DNA of 64,000 nt. It comes from Daphnia pulex. Lineage: Eukaryota > Arthropoda > Branchiopoda > Diplostraca > Daphniidae. Under the pieces are notes generated by a model. It worked only from the letters and a program-made list of their open reading frames with translations. It had not been told where the DNA came from and searched no databases. Both the position numbers and the translations under genes were made by a program. Below, piece after piece: positions 13,642-23,482 of the stretch. The stretch spans positions 1,674,001 to 1,738,000 of the forward strand of contig NC_060023.1 of the NCBI RefSeq assembly GCF_021134715.1. The letters run 5' to 3'. Within the stretch, counting starts at the first letter, position 1. Each line of letters begins with the position of its first letter.

Positions 13642-16600
13642 GCTCGCTTCCGAGCGACCGCAGCTTATACACAACGTATGGCGCACACACACACGACGCG
13701 GAGCCAAGCGATCGGATCATCATCAAAAACGCCGACGGACGGACATTGGATCACTTCCCCTCCCCCTTCCCTATAGATGGGGAGTGGTGTTACGCGAGGT
13801 GAATCGTTACACGACGAAAGATAAACGAATCGATCGAGTCCTCCCTGGCGCGAAAATTCAAATTACATTTTTTTTTGAATTTCAACATTTTTGGCGCCAA
13901 TTTTTTTTTTCTTCAAATAAATGGACGAATAATGTTGAGACAAGATTCTCATCAGCTCAAGACATCCCCCCCCCCATCCCAGACGTGCAGGAGACACACA
14001 CACAAAGATTTGTCGAGTTTATATCCATGAGCGAAAATCTCGCTCGGCTGTCCGAACGGCGTGAAAGTTTTCGTGATTGCCAATGTTTCCGCGTCGCCAA
14101 CTTCATCTTTCATCTCAGAGCTTCCGTCCGCCCCCCCCCCCTACCATCACCACCGCCACCAGAATGTAATGCAATGAATATTATAGGACAGCACAAGAGA
14201 GACCACCAAAGAGGACCCTCTCTCCTCAAGCCTCCCCCCTTTGACTTGTGTGTACATACGCAAGTGAGTGTCAGTCGTGCGTGACCCAAATATTTGCTTT
14301 CCTTTTTTTTTTATTTCTCCGCACATCGTCAACGGCGAGAGAAGAAGACGGCGGCAGAGGTCAGCACTGGCGCAAAGATATTGGAGTGTCATCGATCACG
14401 GGCAAACAAACCCGAGACGTCCGACCGCAATAGAACCTGCGCAACCTGTCAAACGATTTCTCTGTCGTTTCTCTATTTTTCTTTATTTTTTCTTCTCTCC
14501 GCTGGTTAATAACACGACAATAAAGTAAGAGACATGTTCGCCACTTTCCGATATTGTCTAGACCCAAAATGTCTAACATGAAAAAGGGAAAATGATAAAA
14601 GTGACTTCCAAGAAGCTTTTTCAAACGATATTGAAGATTGAAACAGGTATACGTATGGCCCTGAACGTAAAAATAGGTTGGGATCATCCTCTCTTTTGTT
14701 TTTTTTTTCCACTCGAGGGCCTGTTTTACCAGGATGGGGACAAAAAATACATCAACTTGAGTGAATAGAATGGCACTCAACTTTTTGTGTCTGGCTATAT
14801 CAAATAATAGTTTACGGTTGGTTTGGTCGAGCATCAACAGAGAGATCTGTGTGTCAAGACGGCTCTTGAATATGCCAACAAAAGAAGAAATAAAATAAGG
14901 GAAAATGGAAAAGGATCAGATCCTCGGATCGATTCAAAATTTCCGGCGGAGATATATAAATTGGCGCCATTAGAGACAAGGGAAACAAATTAAAATCAAC
15001 TCAACATTTCTAAACGGAATGTTTTGTCGACATTCGATCCTCCAGGATTTTCAAAAACAGTCGGATACATACTGTCCAACTAATTTGTCAAGGGCTAATT
15101 AGGAGTGTTCGTCCTCTATGCCCCCCCAACGACGACAATCAGAACCTTCAAAAGAAACACGTAACAAAACAAGTTTCCAGCAACATATTTTTTTCTTTTT
15201 TGGATCGTCGAGCGGAGTGTACAATACTACTAACAGAAACGAGCCTCTTCAATGTTACCATCTGCCAAGGATTGCGGAAGTAGTTGCGACAAAGAAAAAA
15301 ACTAAAGAAATAAATTCCGGGAAAACTGTCAGACTATACACACACACACAGACAGACAAATAGTCGGAAAAACTCTTTAATTACAAGCCATGGATGCCTC
15401 AAGTAGAGGCTGGTTAGCTACGCTTAGTTACCGAACCCATGGAAACAGGGGGAAGGGAACCGGCCAAGGTGAAACCGTCTCTCCCACATCGTTTTTCTTT
15501 TCAATTCCGGCATCATCAAAATAAAAGAAGGGGGAATCTGCTACTGCTACTCTTTTCTACATCCAATATCATCAGCAAGTGCTGACAGACTCTCTCTCTC
15601 TGCCAGCGTGGAAAACACGAGCAGAGCAGATCAATAATCGCCGCTCCTAGCTCTATCTCTGGGCCCTGTAAAATTCAATACGGCAATGCCTATAATGCAT
15701 AGATGTAGTCGGCTCACAAATAATCATCATCCGTCCATCCGGCATTGAAAGGCACGGCGTCAGATGGCTCCACTCGTCAATCGAATTTCCTAGCCGACAG
15801 ACCAGAGTTTCGATGATGCAACAAGACTATGCATTTGAAAATGGATGCTTTTATCAAATTGAAAACGACATTCCAGTAGCCAAATGGCCCCTGTCACCCT
15901 CTCTTTGTTCAGAGTACACGTCGAGTGTGACGTCATTTAACAACGGAATACAAATCGAGTTGGACTTGAAAAGGACGCGCTATTATCCGCGTGAATAGAT
16001 GAAAGCCATCCGACACAAAGTCTGCCCGCCCATACCATTGGACACTCAAATGACGTGTCCACTTTTCATCTTATTCTTCTTTTATGTCTGTCTCGCACTA
16101 GCGACACTCCCACTTCAATTCTTTTTTTTCCGTCGTATCCTTTTTATTTATTGTCGTTTTCATTTGTCCAGTTCTCGACTAACGATCCGGAACTTTTCTT
16201 CTTATTTATTCCCAAAAAAACAAATACGCGCCAATGATCGTTAGGTGCCATCTAGCGGTCGCTCATTCAACGACGTTCGAGAAATTCCGGTCCAATTCCG
16301 GCGCTCCGGCGGAAGGAAAAATAAAAAGAAAAGGTGAATAAAAAATAAACGTTTTCCCCCCTCATCCTAGATATCATCCATCATAAAAAGAAAAGAAAAC
16401 AAGTGAGCGAGAAAGAAAAGAGAGACGAAACGTCGCCATCTAAAAAGGGAGGAGATGAGGTTGTCCCAACTGCTTTCCGGTTTGGGCTCTCCGCCTCTCG
16501 CTGTAATGTGCGCAACTTGGCGGCGGCGGCGGTGGTCGACATCAAATGGAATTTACAGCGAGGGAGAGAGAGAACAACTTTTCGGCTGTAAAAGGAAAAA

Positions 16601-16687
16601 AAGAATAGAAAATGGTCCGGCCAATAGCCCATTGTGTGTGTACTACGAGGAAATGAACCGGAAAGGCTCCTAAAATACCCGCCCCCC

Positions 16688-16705
16688 TCACACACACACA
16701 CACAC
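16688..16705. repeat. (CA)n microsatellite
   Basis: About nine CA units follow a C-rich run. Confidence 0.9.
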
Positions 16706-16915
16706 CTCCCTTCATCATCAAGGAGCCCCTATTTATAGTCGGGCGATGTGTGTACACAACTCAAATTGCAAAGTCTCGGAGCAAGGCGAAAATATCGATT
16801 AGCTCCCGCTGGGCATCGGTGAAATTAAATCAAAAAATTTCAAAAAGTTTTGGCGGAAGTTTTGAAATTTTTAAAAAATTATTATTTTCTCCGGAAAATA
16901 TTAAGAGACACCTAC

Positions 16916-17079
16916 CGGAATTGAGAGACCGGATTGGTGGTCGGCGGAGCCGAGAGTGGCGGCCCGGGATCGCCGCAGTCGAACGTTTGAGCGTGAACGT
17001 GACCGTTGAAGAGGAAGCGCAATTTGATGGTCTTCTTCAAACGCGGACTGGTCAAGTCGAAAGAGGCCGGCGACGACAT
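16916..17079 (-). CDS. candidate alternative first coding exon (middle)
   Basis: The ATG at 17079 has the context GCAAATG and opens 54 codons plus two bases, ending TTCCG|GTAGGT at 16916 (phase 2). The peptide begins MSSPASFDLTSPRLKKTIKL, continues with a mixed, well-structured sequence (RFLFNGHVH, FDCGDPG) and ends SQF plus a split Arg codon. Base composition is coding-like. It shares splice phase with the exons at 11949-12331 and 19943-20283. I do not recognise the family. An in-frame upstream start would extend it to 17178, but the added residues look noncoding. Confidence 0.5.
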
Positions 17080-17116
17080 TTGCAATCGAATGTCTTTTGA
17101 ACCTTTTGAAGTTCGT

Positions 17117-17128
17117 GGGGGAAACCCC
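17117..17128. promoter_or_regulatory. kappaB/Rel-like site
   Basis: GGGGGAAACCCC fits the Rel/Dorsal kappaB pattern and lies about 40 bp upstream of the ATG at 17079 on the minus strand. The flanks extend it to the near-palindrome GTGGGG-GAAA-CCCCAC. Function is inferred from the motif only. Confidence 0.3.
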
Positions 17129-17445
17129 ACACACACAAGTGGCGTTGATTGGACCCCCTCCTTACGTGTATTACACACTACTACCGTCCCCGGAGTAGTA
17201 GTAGTAGTACAAGTGTTGAGTAGCTCCTAGAGTGAAACTGCGGCTGTTTGTACAAGAACTCGGCAAGCGACTGAAAATGTGCCGAGCTCCTCTCTCTCTA
17301 GCTCCCCTCCCAAACACAGCAGAGTGTGTGTGTGTGTGTAAAGGTTCAGAGATATATGCGCCCGCGTCTATTCTCCATCCTCGTGTGTGTGTACATCTCC
17401 TAAAAAACATTCTAAGCTGCAAGCCGGTCTCTATAACCTCCCCGT

Positions 17446-17467
17446 TTCGTTCGTTCGTTCGTTCGTT
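17446..17467. repeat. (TTCG)n microsatellite
   Basis: About five perfect TTCG units. Confidence 0.9.
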
Positions 17468-18043
17468 TTTTCTTTTCAGACTGTTTAGATATTTCATGAC
17501 AAGCACGTTTATCTATTCCGGAGGGGGGCAAGCAATAGTCAGGATCTCCCAAAAGCTTTTTTCTACTCTCCTGTTAGATTTTCTATTTCCTATTTTTTGT
17601 TGTTGTTGTTGTGGAGGGGAGGTCCATCGACAATGAAGTCGACGACGAATTATTATTGCACGACAAAAGGGAATTGGTCGATCAAAGTTGTACGTCTGTT
17701 TAATTTAAAGGGATTGAGCAGAGAGGATTTTGGGGGTGAAATCATAACTTTCATCAAAATAAATATGGAAGGAATCAAGGCACAAATCTTTATTGATCCA
17801 GGAGCTAAAGGAAAATGGGGAGGAAGCGGATAGTGGGGGGACAGTCTTCCTCTTCTTCGTCTCCACCCTTACTACCACGAAAACTTTTTTACTTTTCAAA
17901 CTTTGGGTGGGATCATTCCAGCCCCCCCACCCCAAACCCTCTCCGATCCCTCTCCCAGTTTTCGCTTTTGTTGCATTCAACAGCTGAATATCCAAATGTT
18001 TTGATAGGAGCCCCAGGAGCGTCAGGAGCGATCCGACCGGGCG

Positions 18044-18057
18044 GTTGTCATGGCGAC
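18044..18057. promoter_or_regulatory. RFX X-box-like site 1
   Basis: GTTGTCATGGCGAC matches the X-box inverted half-site pattern (GTTRCC-ATGG-YAAC type) with minor changes. Confidence 0.4.
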
Positions 18058-18256
18058 CTGATAGAAATGTGAATAATGGAAGAATATGATGCCCCCCCAT
18101 TTTACTTTTTCTTTTCCCTCCTATTTTCAGTTCCACACTCCAATGCCAAGTGAAGATTCCCGGATCAGATTCGATTTCGATCATTATTTAATCAGACAGT
18201 CGAGCGCTCGAGGCCTTGTGCGAGGGGCACGTGCCATCTGACGGTGACGGATTGAA

Positions 18257-18269
18257 GTTGCTAGGCAAC
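18257..18269. promoter_or_regulatory. RFX X-box-like site 2
   Basis: GTTGCTAGGCAAC has perfectly symmetric half-sites GTTGC/GCAAC around a 3-bp spacer. Confidence 0.45.
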
Positions 18270-18767
18270 AATTGGCAAAGGAAAATGCCAAAGGAGGAAA
18301 ACTTATCTTTTGTCAAGCTCCTAATACACAATAGGAGCGAGGAGGAGGCTAACAACATCCGATCAAATGAGTTTTTCTTTCTTCTCTCGTCTCTAAAGAG
18401 GAGAAAAATAGGAGGCAAATTCTTCTTGTTGTTGTTGTTCTATTTTAGCATTCCCTGTCAGTTCCCTTTCACTAGTCCCAACGTTAGCAAGATTGTCCCG
18501 GGGAAAGAAAAACAGCTGAGAGAGAGAGCGGGCCCGACTCCATCGACCTTTTCCAGCGATCGATTCTGGTGGATAGGACACGAAAAAAAAACAAGTTTCC
18601 GGTCCATTCGAGCGGGGTGTAAAAAAATATAAGAAAATATTCCATCCATCATGGCAATAGACATGTTTGTGTGGGTGCATAGTCAATATAGACGGGAGAT
18701 TTGAATTTGACAGCTTAGAAAAAGAAAAAACAGCTAAAAGTTTGTTGAAACTTTTTGGGGGTGAGAA

Positions 18768-18779
18768 TTTGGCGCCAAA
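18768..18779. promoter_or_regulatory. E2F-like palindrome
   Basis: TTTGGCGCCAAA is a full palindromic E2F-type sequence. Related TTGGCGCC or TGGCGCCAA sequences lie at 13891, 14961, 27855 and 29376. Confidence 0.35.
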
Positions 18780-19808
18780 AGTTTGAATTCAAATAGCCTA
18801 AGAAAAATCAAAAAAGAAATCTTGAAAGTTTGAAGCCGTGCCAGCTGAATTCCCGGTAGACGACATCGTCTTATCTCCATCAGGCAGCAAGCCTTGTCAA
18901 AAGAATCTCATCACTTTTTGATGAAATTCTACGACACGAAAAAGAAATAAGAAAAAAAAAGAGACGTGATGGCCATCATCAGCTGATCCGGCGATTATTC
19001 CATCACATCTCCCAGGATATTATCGATCCACCGTCCCCGTCCCAGCAAAAAAAAGAAGAAAGTTCATTGCCACGACCGAAAAATCTAAACAACTTTTTCT
19101 GGTTGTTGCCAAAAAATAAAAACGAGCCCCACCACTAGAGGGATCAACTCGTGGGTAATTCGGTTCCTTCTTCTTTGACCCAATAACAATTTCAAGTAGA
19201 AAAAGAATATCCCAAGCCCCTCATAACCCGGTTGAAATTGGGGTCTCCCACTGATGAGAAAAAACGGTTACGTCCGATGTTGTTGTTTGCATACAGAAAA
19301 ATCAGGGCTTCTATCAACTTTAATGCCGACCAAACAACAGCCAGAACTTTTTATAGATATGAGAGAAAAATCCGGCACGTAGCTACCATCTAGCAGCCGA
19401 CTTTGGTAGCCCATTATTATTTTTTCTTCTCCTTTTGCTTTTACAAAATGAAATGCAAAAGAGCGGATGACACAAAGTCTCCAGGGATATTAAAAAATAC
19501 GGATTCTGCACATGAATATTCCGCTGGAAATTGGATGTGTCGTCGTAAGCATCATCGTATAGAAAACAAAGAAAAAGAGGATCGGAAATGACAAACGTCA
19601 CACGAGATACCAAGCCCACGATGATTTTCTTTGTTTTCTTCCGGTTTTCACAAAACAAAATTTGGCCATCAAATGAAACAACAACAAGTTCGCAGCACAA
19701 CCCACAAAGTTAATCGTTCAAAATGTTAAACAGGCGCCAGAACGCCAATCCGCGCAAAAACACACGGAAGGAAATGCTGGGGGGGACGTTGGTGGTGGGG
19801 AAGAGCTT

Positions 19809-19823
19809 GTTGCCATGGGCAAC
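19809..19823. promoter_or_regulatory. RFX X-box-like site 3
   Basis: GTTGCCATGGGCAAC is nearly the ideal X-box. It lies 120 bp past the donor of the 20.3 kb first-exon candidate, so it is intronic if that model is right. Confidence 0.5.
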
Positions 19824-19942
19824 AGCGTGATGAGATTGTTGAAAAGCTCATTATTGAACCTTTGATGACGAAATGGATGGCAGACAAAGTCACGATGGCC
19901 AATATTGGGATGAAATGATTAAGAAAAAGATGAAAAACTGAC

Positions 19943-20283
19943 CTGATTTTCAGGGGTAGAAAGTCGGTCATGGCCAGGGAATCGGTTTGATCCGAGCTGA
20001 GACTCATCGAGATGGGCCAGGCCATGTGGAGTAGCGACTCGCGGAAAATCGCCTCCCATCCTTGGTGATGGCTGCAGCAGACGTTTTCCGAGCGTACCAA
20101 ACGCTTCCGCCGATGGGCCGTGATGCTGGTGAGACTCTCAGCCGTTGGCTTCATCACCAACGTGGTAGTAGTAGTGCTGTTATGGGCTACTGGGCTGCTG
20201 CCACTATTGGTAGGAGCGATCCCGCTGACAGTCACTGTTGGAGCCATTATGGCTCGGCTGCCAGCACCTGAAGAGCTCTCCAT
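19943..20283 (-). CDS. candidate alternative first coding exon (most upstream)
   Basis: The ATG at 20283 opens 113 codons plus two bases, ending ATCAG|GTCAGT at 19943 (phase 2). The peptide begins MESSSGAGSRAIMAPTVTVS, has a Thr run, a basic patch HRRKRLVRS and then a more structured segment containing GWEAIFRESLLHMAWP. The composition is coding-like and stands out from the AT-rich flanks. The family is not recognised. Its splice phase and terminal Arg codon match the two other candidate first exons to the left, so it is probably the most distal alternative start of the same gene. Confidence 0.45.
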
Positions 20284-21261
20284 GTTTTATCCTGACAGCC
20301 CACCACCGTCAACTCCACCAGCAGCAGCAATCCTGGCTTGATCCTTGGTTGGTTTCCCCCTGATGGGATGCCACAGACACACACACACAAAAACATTAAC
20401 ACATATCCATCGTTCAACCCACCCACACACACTCGGGCGGTCGAATCCAATTAGAAAACAGCCCAACACGCTTCTGTGCACACACAGCCCTGGGCTGTCA
20501 GACACGAACAATAGATTGCAGTCCACCATATTCTGGCTGCTGCTGCTGCTCTTGTTCTTGTTCGCAAGCCACACAGATGGTGGTCAATACCCCAAAATAA
20601 CTCCAACGAACAGTGATTTGAGACACAAGTCATCAATTTAACCACTCTAATAACTTCTTTTTGTTCTAAAACGTGGTGCAATGGGTTCGTCTGCCTTCGA
20701 TTCACTTGTAAATTTGTCTATCTAGCTCTGAAATCTCGATCACGTGGTACACTACCCGTTGGCTGACGTGAATCAGCAATCACGGGGGGCATATTAGAGT
20801 TTGAAAGGAAAACTATTTCACGGTGGGTAGTCATTAATTGGTTCAAAGATTTGGTCTATTTGATATTGCACGAAAGGAAAACGGTGATAAGATACAAAGA
20901 CAGGCAACCATTTCTGGAATGAAGAAACTTTTTTCGTCGTCGTGCTTGCGACAGACGACACTCGGAAATGAAATGAAACGCCACGCTGTCGAAAAACTTG
21001 CCATTTTTATTTTTTTAAAGAAAATATTAATCGAAAAATGTCTAGAAACTTTTTGGCGGGTATTTCCTCCTTTTTTTATCAATCATATCGATCGGCCATT
21101 TTCCTGATTTAATTACGTATTTGATTCGAGTAAATTTGTGTTTTCTATAATGTAATCAATCGATTTATTAGTTCGATTCGCATCGATAAATTCAACTCAT
21201 CTTCTTCCAGAAAAAATAATAAAACAAGTTTCTGAAACCCGGCGACCTTTCAAATATTATG

Positions 21262-21281
21262 ATTCGCATATATATGCGAAT
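21262..21281. repeat. 20-bp perfect palindrome
   Basis: ATTCGCATATATATGCGAAT reads the same on both strands. Each arm is one base away from the POU octamer ATGCAAAT. Confidence 0.8.
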
Positions 21282-23463
21282 GAATTATGCGAGTGAATTA
21301 TTGAATTTCTTTCTGTAACAGGTTTCACCCGAAATATAGTTTCGGCAAACTTTTCATTTCCTCCCATTTCTCTGTGTTTTATTTATTTCCACGTGAGTTG
21401 TGTTGTAGAACTCGGTCGAACAGAAAATAATAACATACATCACGTATTATTACACACGACCGGCGTGTTAACTAGATTGAGCTTATACCTACGGAATAAT
21501 AACGACTACACTAGGTATAACTAGTATGTATATGTGCCAATCGAATTATATAGAGCTTCCAATAACAATCAACGATAATAGGAAAGAAAAAAACAACCAA
21601 CCTGATGGGGATGATGAGATATCAATTAACAGAAAAGGGTTCACCGCACCCGGCAAATGTTTTTTCCTTTTCCTTCACGATAAACTAATTCGCCGCGATA
21701 ATAACGATGACGAAAAAGGAAACCAATTAACGGTTAAAAGAAATAGAAAAAAGAACTGAGCAGCAACCACCAAGTCACAAACCACCAACAGAGTTGAAAT
21801 GTTCTGCCGATGGAAACCCTGCAGCAAGCTGCGGCGAACAAATCACACGAAAATGTTTGGAATCCCAATCCGTCGGTTGTCCTCGCACTGATAATCACGT
21901 TTAACCAAAACGACGCCACTGGCACGTATAGGTATTATATACCAACAACGCGGTTACCAAAACACTAATTGGTTTTCTATATCTTACATCATCGCCACAT
22001 GCACCAACTGGCAGTTGTCGCACATACACACAAAAAGTTTGAACAAATTTTGTTAGACTCAGACGAGAAAAATGTCTTCTATTAGGAAGCCACTAATGGC
22101 ACGTTAAAAACACACACGCAAGTTTTCTCTCGGCCAATAATTAAAAGGGGCGTGTCGGACACACACACGCAGCAGTGAAAAATAAAAATTCAAAAAAAAA
22201 AAAGGAGAAAATTCACGAGAAATGTGAGGCGGCAGAAATTGTACCGCGCGTCCGTTTGGTTCTGATCGCCCACCCGGACTGGCGCGAGTTAGGAGCCACG
22301 GCGCGGGAGAGCAGCAGCAAGGAGCGCAGCAATATATCTCTCTCCAGTAAAAGTTGCCATGCTCCTATTTCCTAACCATTAAGGAGCGAATGGGGCGGCA
22401 CAGAGAGACCACCACGTCTAGAAAAGAATAAAAAAGGAGGGAAATTCAAAATACACAAAAATCTAGGAGCCATTTCCCTCCCCAGTAGGGCAATAAAGGC
22501 AACTAAAACGCGATTGAGCTTTTTAAACGGTAGTCACTTGAGCAAGTTTCTTCTTATTGCCCAGGGTTCTCGGTGACGTCAATCAAAGTCATTCCGGAAA
22601 ATTTTAAAAAATCAAATATGCCGCGCCGGATTTTTTAGCCGGAACGTTTCATCAATTTAGACGTACGCGCGTACATGTCGCACATATATGTCCTTTTTGA
22701 TGAGAAATCTCGACTTGTTTGCACATTATAGAGAGCCAGCAACGACTTGCTGGCTGTGTCGGGCGGCGCATTAGAGGCTGGTGGAAAACCTTCACGGCGC
22801 GCTCCTTCCGCCGTGTTTACCCGAGCAACAATAGTACTACTGTAAGGAGCCGGTCTTTATGTATTTCTTTTTTCGGTGGGGGGAAATATTGAAAATCCAG
22901 CAGCCCGTTGGTAAACACACACATTGAACATCTGTGGCTGCTCCTGCTCCTGGTCCATATATCGCTGGATGGAGATGAAAAGATCCTATACACTCCAGCC
23001 ATGTCCTGCTGTGCTGTGCTATTTATCTCTGATTTCTTGGAGTGCTCCTAGAATTTCTGTTCTTCAAAAAGCCGGGGCTGCACTTTTCCGGATCGGATCG
23101 AAAATAAAAATTGACAAAAGTGTCACTCACATCCAAGACTTTTTCCCGATTGTTGTGACAAAATATCTGGGGCTCCTGGCCACATTATTTTTCTGCATTT
23201 ATTGTTGGTTTTTGTTTGTTTTGATTCTGTCGTCTATAGATTCTCCAATTTCCTGTCTAGACACAACCGCACGTTATGTGTGTGTCCATCAAATATTGGA
23301 CGCGGTCGAAACCAAAGCTCATATAAGTATAGACGTGATTATCAAGACTATATAGACTCAATCAATTGTTTCTTTGGTCGATCCATACAAGACAAGAGGC
23401 CTATATATTGCACAGCAGCGCCATCGATCGAATTCTTGATCCTTTTTTTGGGGTCTCCTCCTC

Positions 23464-23482
23464 GGCTCCTTATATAGGAGCC
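23464..23482. repeat. inverted repeat of the AGGAGCC motif
   Basis: GGCTCCT-TATAT-AGGAGCC: two opposing copies of the regional AGGAGC motif around a 5-bp spacer. Confidence 0.8.

Larger units (their letters stand above)
12340..16910. other. noncoding stretch with many microsatellites
   Basis: Probable intron or promoter DNA. It holds several (CA)n/(TG)n runs, long pyrimidine tracts, and E2F-like TTGGCGCCAA at 13891-13900 with a second TTGGCGCC at 14961-14968. TGACGTCA is at 15928-15935. Long open frames here, such as 13544-14284, translate microsatellites and were not accepted. Confidence 0.5.

Noticed and set aside
13544-14284. 246-codon plus-strand open frame
   Set aside because: Its peptide comes from translated CA/TG microsatellites and proline-coding C runs; no domain, and overlapping frames are equally open.
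17705-18184. 159-codon minus-strand open frame
   Set aside because: Sequence is basic and low in complexity with no family resemblance; it overlaps X-box and TAGGAGC sites that suggest regulatory DNA.
22924-23355. 143-codon plus-strand open frame with hydrophobic stretches
   Set aside because: Hydrophobicity follows from T-rich DNA; no topology or family pattern, and no coding third-position bias.
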